Below the pieces are notes generated by a model. The model was not told where the DNA came from, made no database searches, and saw only the letters and a list, made by a program, of their open reading frames with translations. Shown piece by piece: positions 1 to 4,978 of a stretch of 6,870 bases of DNA. How positions within the stretch are numbered: position 1 is the stretch's first letter; the number at the start of each line of letters is the position of its first letter. This stretch comes from Promethearchaeota archaeon CR_4 (GTDB taxonomy: Archaea > Asgardarchaeota > Lokiarchaeia > Sigyniarchaeales > CR-4): NCBI GenBank assembly GCA_001940655.1, contig MBAA01000198.1, positions 4,739-11,608 of the forward strand, written 5' to 3'. The position numbers and the translations under genes were made by a program.

Positions 1-51
1 ACCGCATTTTGTTTTGTCATAATTTCTTCTCAACTTGTTAGTATACCAGAT

Positions 52-318
52 TTACTCGAGTACCCCGCAATTTATACCAAGAAAATTTAGCGCCGTAAAT
101 TCCTCAATCGTACATGCGGGTTTCTGACCCAATATTAAAACCCCATTTAAGAAGTCTTCCATACTGACAACCATAGATGAATCAGAACTATCGCGAATCG
201 GTTGAATGTATAGACGATCGTCTAGGCAAATAATAGAATATTGGATTCCACACGATAAATAGAGATTTAGAAATAATAGATATGACAAAAATGTAGGGAA
301 AAGGGTGGTACGGAACAT
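52..318 (-). CDS. Small hypothetical protein with hydrophobic N-terminus
   Basis: The frame encodes 88 residues, ATG start and TAA stop. I do not recognise the family. Residues about 5-32 are strongly hydrophobic (Leu/Phe/Tyr/Ile-rich, with Cys at 23 and 31) and could be a signal peptide or a single membrane helix; the rest is a soluble-looking mix of acidic and hydrophobic residues with two further cysteines. It is transcribed divergently from the membrane protein that starts at 418. No Shine-Dalgarno motif precedes the ATG, but a TATA-like box lies about 27 nt upstream, which would suit a leaderless transcript. The other strand has no convincing gene here. Whether it is truly coding is uncertain: composition and promoter placement favour it, length and lack of homology do not. 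Confidence 0.45.
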   Translation of the reverse strand: MFRTTLFPTFLSYLLFLNLYLSCGIQYSIICLDDRLYIQPIRDSSDSSMVVSMEDFLNGVLILGQKPACTIEEFTALNFLGINCGVLE

Positions 319-340
319 CTGCGGAAAAAACTACCAATTC

Positions 341-350
341 TTAAATATAT
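341..350. promoter_or_regulatory. TATA-like box shared by divergent genes
   Basis: The sequence TTAAATATAT is a good archaeal TATA-box candidate and, being nearly self-complementary, could serve either strand. Toward the minus gene its centre is about 27 nt from the ATG at 318, the distance expected for leaderless initiation. Toward the plus gene it would give a leader of roughly 45 nt before the ATG at 418. This is inference from spacing and composition only. Confidence 0.4.
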
Positions 351-417
351 CTTGCTCAAAAAATATTCAACTGATCTACTACAAACGTTATTATCACACA
401 CATTGAGGTCACACTGT

Positions 418-867
418 ATGGGAAACGAATCATCATCGGGAATTATTGTTTTTCTGGGAGGTTTGTTGACATTAATCTCGCTGTTTCTTGGGTGGTTTCT
501 TGTCTTCCAGATTGGCGATTGCACGAGAATAATAAATGGATTTGGACAATATACCGGATGCTTAGGAACGGTAGGAATTGGTGATTTGACTACTGCGGGC
601 AATGTTATGCTGATTGGATCGATCATCGTTTTGTTGATGGGAATCTTATTTATCATAAAAGCCTTGTCTGCAAGGAACGCCAAGAGTGGTTTTGTTGTCG
701 CATTGCTTGGAAGTATCGTATGCTTGATTGGGTTCATCCTCTACGCTTGGAATGCGCAAGATACTCCGTTCAATTTATACGATGCTTATACACTCTCATT
801 CGGATTCTTCCTTGCAATTATTGGCATAGTCATCTCGCTTGCTGGCAGTTATAAAGGATTGAAATGA
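418..867 (+). CDS. Four-helix integral membrane protein, unknown function
   Basis: The frame encodes 149 residues, ATG to TGA. The ATG at 418 is preferred over the in-frame TTG at 352 because a GAGGT motif at 405-409 sits 8 nt upstream and because the residues before 418 are not hydrophobic. Four membrane segments are visible at about 8-30, 60-82, 90-111 and 125-145. The loop between the first two carries Cys35 and Cys48 in a Gly-rich stretch; if that loop is outside the cell these could form a disulfide. There is a short Lys/Arg loop (KALSARNAK) between helices 2 and 3, suggesting that side is cytoplasmic. Small four-helix proteins of this kind are common in archaea, but I cannot assign a family or function. 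It appears monocistronic, followed by a T-rich tract. Confidence 0.8.
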   Translation: MGNESSSGIIVFLGGLLTLISLFLGWFLVFQIGDCTRIINGFGQYTGCLGTVGIGDLTTAGNVMLIGSIIVLLMGILFIIKALSARNAKSGFVVALLGSIVCLIGFILYAWNAQDTPFNLYDAYTLSFGFFLAIIGIVISLAGSYKGLK

Positions 868-891
868 TCTGCGGAATTCGCAACTTACTCA

Positions 892-909
892 TTTTTTTCT
901 AACTCTTTT
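892..909 (+). terminator. T-rich archaeal-type terminator
   Basis: About 25 nt after the TGA of the four-helix membrane protein there is a run of seven T followed by further T-rich sequence (TTTTTTTCTAACTCTTTT). No strong hairpin precedes it, which fits archaeal termination on U-tracts. It separates this gene from the next one. Confidence 0.4.
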
Positions 910-1057
910 ATAGGAAATAATTCACAAATTTCTGCATTTGTCGAAAGGAAAGTAAATCAAAAATTGGGGTCGTAAATTTGAGAAATTTCATCTTTTCATT
1001 CAATTAAAGTAGGTACGAAAAGCTTTTTACATTCAAAGGTTTAAACAAGTAATTTCT

Positions 1058-1063
1058 AGGAGG
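1058..1063 (+). promoter_or_regulatory. Strong Shine-Dalgarno site AGGAGG
   Basis: AGGAGG lies 7 nt before the ATG at 1071 and fixes that start. It is the best ribosome-binding site in the window. A 10-bp palindrome AAAAGCTTTT lies at 1018-1027 in the same 5' region; its significance is unknown. Confidence 0.75.
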
Positions 1064-1070
1064 ATTTGAC

Positions 1071-2219
1071 ATGGAAGCTCGAAATCTCTGGCGCGTGCGC
1101 CTTAGTTTGTTTGTTTTGATATTTTTTATAACCATCCTTATTCCAACGTATACCAGGACTCAAATTTTCTCAGATGAGATCCATATAAATTGGCTATTTG
1201 TGTGGGGTGGATCGTCTCTCTTTTCTGAGGAACAATTTTTGGAAACGGTGTTACAATTTTTATTTCAGATGATTGTTCCTAGTCTACTTTTAACCATAGG
1301 GATTAGGGGTTGCATATTGACAAAACGTTCAAAGATAGTGAGCGAAAAAAATTCTAAAACTGCCCGCATCTTGACGCAAATTAGTGTCACCGGGTTCCTC
1401 TTTTCTGCAATCACTTCAATTTTGTATTCGGGGTTAAATTCTTTGTTAGATATGAGTCTATCATTGCAATACTCAATTAGCTATAGTTATTTCTCCCTCA
1501 ATATAGCCGCCCTCTGCATCCTCCCTATTACTCTCTTTTTGGCATATATTTCTTACGATTTTCCTCGCTTTCACGCGTCAGATTTTGCTTTAGAGAATTC
1601 AACCACTGAACAGACACCAGAGGAGGTGAAGACCCCACCAACAAGAGGGGTTCCTCAACGAAATCTTTGGCGCTTACGCCTCGTTCTTTTCTCTCTCGTA
1701 TTTTTAATAACTATCCTCGTTCCAGCGTATCTAAAGCTTTTCGAGAATGCCTATTTGGAGTTTTTTGGTTGGCAGTATTGTATTAATTGTGCCAGCACAT
1801 CCTTTAGTATAACCTTTCAACAAATATTATTCATCATGCTGGTTGGATTAATTCATATAATTATTCCCTGCCTACTTCTGGTGACAGGCGTTATTGGCTG
1901 TTTGTTGACCGGGCGAACTATGAAAAGCGGGGGCAAGATTTCCAAAACCGCTCGCATTTGGACGCAGATGGGCGTGACGGCATCCCTTATTTCCACAATC
2001 TATGGGGTAGTTTCTTCTTTCTGGAGGATGATCTATTATCTAATTTGGGATTTTTTTTATTTATACTTCGATATTGCCGTATTTTGTGTCCTTCCAGTAA
2101 TTCTTTATCTGGGTTTTATATCCTATGATTTCCCTCGCTTTCGCGCGCGAGATTTTCTGCAAGAAACATCTGCTCCTGAACCCGTGCCAGAGGAGTCAAC
2201 ATTCCCGCCAGCGAGTTAA
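1071..2219 (+). CDS. Internally duplicated eight-helix membrane protein
   Basis: The frame encodes 382 residues, ATG to TAA, with an excellent ribosome-binding site. It consists of two homologous halves of about 190 residues. Shared landmarks are RNLWR at 4-8 and 197-201, SKTARI at 95-100 and 291-296, and SYDFPRF at 161-167 and 351-357. Each half has about four membrane segments (first half near 10-27, 56-82, 102-122, 138-160; second half near 203-220, 250-280, 299-318, 322-350), then a cytoplasm-like SYDFPRF motif and a Pro/Glu/Thr-rich tail. In the first 24 residues of the repeat 17 are identical, so the duplication is neither ancient beyond recognition nor brand new. The longest loops, between helices 1 and 2, differ most and the second contains a Cys pair (Cys237, Cys240). 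No transporter or enzyme motif is recognised. It stands alone, not obviously in an operon. Confidence 0.85.
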   Translation: MEARNLWRVRLSLFVLIFFITILIPTYTRTQIFSDEIHINWLFVWGGSSLFSEEQFLETVLQFLFQMIVPSLLLTIGIRGCILTKRSKIVSEKNSKTARILTQISVTGFLFSAITSILYSGLNSLLDMSLSLQYSISYSYFSLNIAALCILPITLFLAYISYDFPRFHASDFALENSTTEQTPEEVKTPPTRGVPQRNLWRLRLVLFSLVFLITILVPAYLKLFENAYLEFFGWQYCINCASTSFSITFQQILFIMLVGLIHIIIPCLLLVTGVIGCLLTGRTMKSGGKISKTARIWTQMGVTASLISTIYGVVSSFWRMIYYLIWDFFYLYFDIAVFCVLPVILYLGFISYDFPRFRARDFLQETSAPEPVPEESTFPPAS

Positions 2220-2288
2220 AAAAAAATCTCAATTCCTCCCCTTTTCTGCTTTCAACCTGAACGAACTTGGTTTAACGGGACACTTGAT

Positions 2289-2315
2289 AGATTGAAGGCG
2301 TTTTTCGCTCAATCT
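2289..2315. terminator. Hairpin in convergent intergenic region, possible terminator
   Basis: AGATTGA (2289-2295) pairs with TCAATCT (2309-2315), and inside them GCG (2298-2300) pairs with CGC (2306-2308) around a five-T loop, leaving two bases bulged. The right arm includes the TGA stop codon of the minus-strand gene. On the plus strand the hairpin is followed by T-rich sequence (2321-2339), so it may end the transcript of the upstream membrane protein; on the minus strand no U-tract follows. Function is inferred from structure and from its place between convergent genes. Confidence 0.35.
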
Positions 2316-2566
2316 TCAGGTTTTGGGTTGGGTTTTTTCCCGGGAATCTTTATCCCTACCTTCGCTAACTCCTTTTCGTGCTTTGCGAGTGCTTTCTTCG
2401 CTGCCCTAGAATGCAACTGCTCGCGCTCCATTTCCCAGTTTTTATTTTCCTGGTTCGCAGCCATGTTGGCGGCCATAGCCCCGGCAACCTCTTTCGCACT
2501 AGTACCTTTCTTTTCATCCAACCCATCTGTTTTCTTTTTATCTTTTACTTTATCAGGTTTCGCCAT
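2309..2566 (-). CDS. Small Lys/Ala-rich soluble protein
   Basis: The frame encodes 85 residues, ATG to TGA. Three parts are visible: a very basic, probably disordered N-terminus (residues 1-24, rich in Lys and Asp), an Ala/Glu/Lys/Gln-rich stretch at about 24-70 expected to be one long amphipathic helix, with several Ala-Ala and Met-Ala steps, and a Pro/Lys tail (IPGKKPNPKPED). It has no cysteine, signal peptide or membrane segment. The composition suits a nucleic-acid-associated or coiled-coil accessory protein, but that is inference and no family is recognised. The opposite strand has an overlapping open frame full of Phe and Ser, the usual mirror image of a Lys/Glu-rich gene, so the minus strand is the coding one. 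The ribosome-binding site is weak (GTGAGA about 9 nt upstream). A palindrome at 2603-2619 lies in its promoter region. Confidence 0.65.
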   Translation of the reverse strand: MAKPDKVKDKKKTDGLDEKKGTSAKEVAGAMAANMAANQENKNWEMEREQLHSRAAKKALAKHEKELAKVGIKIPGKKPNPKPED

Positions 2567-2602
2567 AATAAACTATCTCACACCTGAGAATGGTCCAACT
2601 CC

Positions 2603-2619
2603 TGATAAGAAGTTTATCA
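2603..2619. promoter_or_regulatory. Palindrome TGATAA-N5-TTATCA, candidate operator
   Basis: Perfect 6-bp inverted arms separated by 5 bp lie about 37-53 nt upstream of the minus-strand ATG at 2566. A TATA-like CATAAAAA on the minus strand (2622-2629) would put the transcription start near 2600, so the palindrome would sit between the TATA box and the start site, where a bound repressor would block RNA polymerase. Both elements are AT-rich and could arise by chance. Confidence 0.35.
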
Positions 2620-2725
2620 CGTTTTTATGAGTTTAGGGTTGGATCATTCAAATCTATTAGATCATCTTCCAAACGGTTAAATTTTCCCGCACTCCCTATA
2701 ATTTTGTGCCATCTTTTGGGGGATT

Positions 2726-2753
2726 ATAAAAAAGAATTAAAATGGGGCACCCC
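2726..2753 (-). terminator. GC hairpin plus U-tract terminator of minus-strand cassette
   Basis: Read on the minus strand, GGGGTGCCCC (2753-2744) can form a short GC stem and is followed at once by ATTTTAATTC and a run of six T. It begins about 17 nt after the TAA at 2770-2772, as expected for the end of the minus-strand transcript. The stem is only three to four pairs, so the U-tract probably matters most. Confidence 0.5.
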
Positions 2754-2769
2754 TTGCCTTTGATTTTCA

Positions 2770-3780
2770 TTAAGCCGGTGAGTAATGAATCCGCGGTTGG
2801 AGGTGATACAGGGTTTCGGTTTTTCCGAGACGCACTTCCCCGCCCGATGCCACATTGTAGGCTATGTTGATGCCATCTAGCACGATGTCCATCAACTGAT
2901 AAAAGGCGTCCACGCAGCGACGGAGTTGCGCGACATTATTCTGCGCCAAACACTGGGTTATCGCGGGCACCAGCTCGGGAATGAAATCCTGACTGATCAT
3001 CGTCTCTTCCGGGTTGAACGTCTCGGGTTTCCCGCGCGAAAAAGCTTGTGTGAGGTCCGAGGCTGCAAAGAGGAGGTTGCAGACAAATAGGGATGCCTTA
3101 ATGTTTCGCATAATGTATTTGATCTTGTTGATTTCCTCTTCCTTGTCGAGGTTCGTGGCCATCTGGAAGATTTTTTCGTTTGTGACTGCGTCCTTATTCT
3201 GTAAGAGGCGACTCACCTTCTCTGAAACGGTCTTTTTAGGGAGCATGTCGGCGAGGATGGCCCGGTATTTTTCATAGAACGCGTTACCGAAGGCAGTCAT
3301 AAATGACGGAGGTTCAATTCCAGCCGGCCCTTTCGGACGCTCGAGTTGAAATTGGTTTTTCCTAAATTTGTCTACAAATTCCTGAATTACTAAGAACTTT
3401 AATTTCAAATTGTGGAGTGCAAAGAAGAGACACGCCCGGGTCTTGGCGTATGGCACCACATTTCCCCGACGGATGACATCGTGGTGATCTCGCTCGTAAC
3501 TGACGACTGGTTTCAGTTTGGGCATGGCGCATTTGATAAAAAAATCGACAATTTGTAAGTAAGCGGGATTCCCCTCCATATGTAACGTTTGGAGGAATTG
3601 AGAGGCGGACGGACGACTTTGGGGGATATCTTTGATGACATCATAATTCCCGACAGATAAATAGAGACTCACCAATGCCTCCATCTCCATTACCGTGCGG
3701 AAGGGGATGAAAATGGAATTCAGGTCATTATAATAAGGGTCTTCCCGGAAAATCTTCACGACTTGGGGCATATAGTTCAT
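2770..3780 (-). CDS. Unknown, probably alpha-helical soluble protein
   Basis: The frame encodes 336 residues from the ATG at 3780 to a TAA. In-frame alternatives are GTG at 3801 (343 residues) and ATG at 3771, the latter with AAGG 9 nt upstream; the true start is unsettled. No family is recognised. There is no signal peptide or sustained membrane segment. The sequence reads as mostly helices, with amphipathic stretches, a His pair in an ERDHHD motif about a third of the way in, a Lys/Glu-rich helix near the middle (NLDKEEEINKIKYIMRN), and several isolated cysteines in hydrophobic helices. The ERDHHD acidic/His cluster could bind metal, but no second conserved site can be argued from one sequence. 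It is the last and largest member of a minus-strand run beginning with an AbrB-like regulator, and is GC-richer than genes to its left. A helical effector or structural role is possible; nothing proves either. Confidence 0.8.
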   Translation of the reverse strand: MNYMPQVVKIFREDPYYNDLNSIFIPFRTVMEMEALVSLYLSVGNYDVIKDIPQSRPSASQFLQTLHMEGNPAYLQIVDFFIKCAMPKLKPVVSYERDHHDVIRRGNVVPYAKTRACLFFALHNLKLKFLVIQEFVDKFRKNQFQLERPKGPAGIEPPSFMTAFGNAFYEKYRAILADMLPKKTVSEKVSRLLQNKDAVTNEKIFQMATNLDKEEEINKIKYIMRNIKASLFVCNLLFAASDLTQAFSRGKPETFNPEETMISQDFIPELVPAITQCLAQNNVAQLRRCVDAFYQLMDIVLDGINIAYNVASGGEVRLGKTETLYHLQPRIHYSPA

Positions 3781-3868
3781 AACCTTATATGAGTATATCA
3801 CTTCTGCTGCGTGTAATTACATACGAGCGATGATTATATGAAGTTCTGTTTTCACGATCACGGCAGGA

Positions 3869-4069
3869 CTACCTCTTTTTATATACAATCTGTCCGGAGA
3901 AATGCCATCCGACAAGCGTTTCGCGTGCTCTTCGAACAGGTTTAATTTCCCTTTTTTCCCAAGAGATAAGGAAATCAACGACAATCTTGACCTTATAGTC
4001 CATTAAACGCAGAAAATCCGGTTCATTTTGGAGAAACTTTCTCAAACTGTATTCCGAAAGTTGCAACAT
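3869..4069 (-). CDS. Small basic hypothetical protein next to AbrB-like gene
   Basis: The frame encodes 66 residues, ATG to TAG. It follows the AbrB-like gene after 30 nt and precedes the large helical protein, all on the minus strand, so it is probably in the same transcript. Residues 1-35 look helical and mixed charge (LSEYSLRKFLQNEPDFLRL), the C-terminal third is strongly basic (KREIKPVRRARE, then a Trp/His-containing end and KKR). No family is recognised; it has neither the acidic residues of a PIN-domain toxin nor a known RelE/MazF pattern. By position it could be the partner of the AbrB-like protein, as in toxin-antitoxin pairs, but it could also be a truncated relic. A GGAGG motif is present 17 nt before the ATG, too far to be convincing. 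The TAG is treated as a real stop: the frame beyond it gives about 27 Arg/Ser-rich residues with no protein-like pattern. Confidence 0.5.
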   Translation of the reverse strand: MLQLSEYSLRKFLQNEPDFLRLMDYKVKIVVDFLISWEKREIKPVRRARETLVGWHFSGQIVYKKR

Positions 4070-4099
4070 ATCCTAGATTTTCCCATCCTCCGGGTTGCC

Positions 4100-4243
4100 T
4101 CAGGCGTGGTCGATCTTGGTCAGGATGATGGTATTTCCCTCGAGGGGCCCTTGTAAAAGCACGCCCGGTTTGATGCCGCACCGGGTCGCAATATTCAAGG
4201 GGAGGTTAATTTTCCCTGCATTATCCACACTGGTTATGTCCAT
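4100..4243 (-). CDS. Minimal AbrB/SpoVT-like DNA-binding protein
   Basis: The frame encodes 47 residues, ATG to TGA. The sequence has the swapped-hairpin AbrB pattern: a first strand with VDNAGKINLP, where family members typically have V-x-x-K/G-G-x-I-x-L/I-P, then a short helix (LNIATRCGIKPG) matching the usual R-x-x-L-G-I-K-P-G turn, then a final strand pair (NTIILTKI). AbrB domains are dimers that bind DNA; they serve as antitoxins or transcription regulators. This protein is the bare domain, shorter than typical bacterial antitoxins of 70-85 residues but like small archaeal ones. A GGAG motif sits 3 nt before the ATG, a tight spacing. Its first codons overlap the end of the upstream short frame by 23 nt, suggesting coupled translation. 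It probably regulates its own cassette, including the 66-residue protein 30 nt downstream. Confidence 0.72.
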   Translation of the reverse strand: MDITSVDNAGKINLPLNIATRCGIKPGVLLQGPLEGNTIILTKIDHA

Positions 4244-4376
4244 TTTCTCCGAACCTATTACAGTTGTAAAAAATAGTCTCCTTGCAAGGCTTGCATTTTA
4301 TAAATTTATTTGCCTGGATCGCCCCGTGTTTCCAATATTTCATAAATTTTCGAAATTGGGGGATATAAACTGGCAT
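4221..4376 (-). CDS. Possible zinc-ribbon-like small protein or transposase relic
   Basis: The frame encodes 51 residues from an ATG at 4376 (an in-frame TTG at 4415 would add 13) to a TAA. The stretch YWKHGAIQANKFIKCKPCKE resembles the second half of the zinc ribbon found at the N-terminus of IS1/IS1595-type transposases, where a CPxC knuckle is followed by a K-x-G turn and K/R-x-x-C-K-x-C. Here the second Cys pair is present (CKPC) but the expected first pair is absent; the corresponding place reads IPQFRKF. Either it is a small metal-binding protein using later cysteines (YNC, QCG) or the decayed start of a transposase. Its end overlaps the AbrB-like gene by 23 nt in another frame. Coding status is doubtful. 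Confidence 0.3.
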   Translation of the reverse strand: MPVYIPQFRKFMKYWKHGAIQANKFIKCKPCKETIFYNCNRFGENGHNQCG

Positions 4377-4461
4377 CACTAAATTTCGAGAAATCGATGT
4401 AAGATTAGATCCCAATTAATCATATGATTGATGTTGGTTTGAATTCTTGGTGCCTATACGA

Positions 4462-4479
4462 GTTCTATGGGTCTAGAAC
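4462..4479. promoter_or_regulatory. Palindromic operator GTTCTA-N6-TAGAAC, copy 1
   Basis: Perfect 6-bp inverted arms (4462-4467 and 4474-4479) enclose the spacer TGGGTC. The element stands exactly 8 nt upstream of the TATA-like box of the first surface-protein gene. The same palindrome with a different spacer occurs at the same distance before the second copy. Arms conserved while the spacer has changed, immediately upstream of TATA, is what one expects of an activator or regulator binding site for a dimeric protein. Confidence 0.55.
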
Positions 4480-4487
4480 CTAATTTC

Positions 4488-4495
4488 TTATAAAG
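4488..4495 (+). promoter_or_regulatory. TATA-like box of surface-protein gene 1
   Basis: TTATAAAG is preceded by CTAATTTC, which is identical in both gene copies. It lies about 65 nt from the TTG start, implying a leader of roughly 40 nt. The following ~60 nt are also alike in both copies (for example TCAAAACA and ATCTAAGG), so the whole promoter and leader were duplicated with the gene. Confidence 0.5.
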
Positions 4496-4548
4496 GTCAT
4501 GGGGTATACTCAAAACACCATCTAAGGATAGCAAAAATTTTGAATATA

Positions 4549-4553
4549 GGTGA
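4549..4553 (+). promoter_or_regulatory. Shine-Dalgarno GGTGA deciding the start, copy 1
   Basis: GGTGA ends 5 nt before the TTG at 4559. The second copy has GGTGA 4 nt before an ATG that aligns with this TTG. The in-frame GTG at 4550 lies inside the GGTGA motif and is out of frame in the second copy, so it is not the start. Confidence 0.65.
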
Positions 4554-4558
4554 CACTT

Positions 4559-4978
4559 TTGCGTGGAAAATCGAAAGGTATAATCGTAGTGGTTTGTGTC
4601 GTGTTAGTCGCGTCCGTTGGCGTTTTATTTGGATCAATGGTATACTCTCAACCCATTACAGATGAGAATCGTATAGTTGCTCCAGAACGGCATTCTCCAA
4701 AAACTGCCGCTGGTTATGAAAGGATTATTAACCACACGTGTGCGAATGTCTCCCTCATTCCTCCCGAGTGGCTTCAAGCGGTTAAATCCTCTTGGAAATT
4801 GCACTACGCCCATACCTCACATGGGGGACAACTCACGGAGGGTCTTGGCGAAATAGCAACGGCAAATAGCACGTTTGCTTACGAAATCCGTTACGATGGC
4901 GTTCCCACGGGCACGGACGCATTCGGAATTTTGGACGGCCAAATTACTGACACTTATATTGAACCCCAAGACTATTAG
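4559..4978 (+). CDS. SGNH-hydrolase-like surface protein, N-terminal part up to in-frame TAG
   Basis: This part encodes 139 residues from a TTG start to a TAG; the same frame continues to 6124, giving one gene of 521 positions. Residues 8-27 form a hydrophobic signal or anchor after MRGKSKG. A Pro/Asn/Ser-rich linker follows, then NHTCANVSLIPPEW begins the catalytic-like domain. The motif HTSHGGQ (85-91), with Ser87, is the best candidate for the SGNH nucleophile block. Asn-X-Ser/Thr sequons (NHT, NVS, NST) fit an exported glycoprotein. SGNH enzymes hydrolyse esters, often on acetylated polysaccharides; here the substrate is unknown and the assignment rests on motif order. The start is chosen by comparison with the paralogue at 6460, which has ATG at this codon and the same GGTGA. 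If the TAG is not read through, this fragment lacks the remaining catalytic blocks and the anchor, so the gene would be broken. Confidence 0.8.
   Translation: MRGKSKGIIVVVCVVLVASVGVLFGSMVYSQPITDENRIVAPERHSPKTAAGYERIINHTCANVSLIPPEWLQAVKSSWKLHYAHTSHGGQLTEGLGEIATANSTFAYEIRYDGVPTGTDAFGILDGQITDTYIEPQDY
4976..4978 (+). other. In-frame TAG codon inside surface-protein gene
   Basis: TAG falls at codon 140 between EPQDY and SDPAGIAL with no frame change; both sides read as one continuous domain. It is one base away from TGG (Trp), and as I remember related proteins an aromatic residue, often Trp, follows the Tyr. Three readings remain: pyrrolysine decoding, a nonsense mutation, or a base-call error. 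The only other TAG at the end of a candidate gene here ends the 66-residue minus-strand frame, where readthrough gives no sensible protein. Confidence 0.9.

Noticed and set aside
267..737. Minus-strand open frame of 156 codons opposite the four-helix membrane protein
   Set aside because: It lies antisense to a gene with a clear ribosome-binding site and membrane helices; its Pro/Asn/Ile-rich product is typical of an antisense shadow.
2292..2630. Plus-strand open frame of 112 codons, Phe/Ser/Ala-rich
   Set aside because: It is the mirror of the Lys/Glu/Ala-rich minus-strand gene, has no ribosome-binding site, and its apparent hydrophobicity follows from the complementary strand.
3014..3277. 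Plus-strand open frame opposite the large helical protein
   Set aside because: Antisense to a much longer frame, no start signals and no protein-like pattern.
3788..3868. Readthrough extension of the 66-residue frame past its TAG
   Set aside because: The extra ~27 codons encode an Arg/Ser-rich stretch without pattern and run into the start of the next gene, so this TAG looks like a genuine stop.
4095..4382. Plus-strand open frame of 95 codons
   Set aside because: It covers the complement of the AbrB-like gene, which has a recognisable domain pattern; the plus frame has none.
4462..4479. GTTCTA...TAGAAC considered as a tRNA T-arm
   Set aside because: The loop lacks the TTCRA consensus and no acceptor, D or anticodon stems surround it; position before a TATA box in two copies favours an operator.
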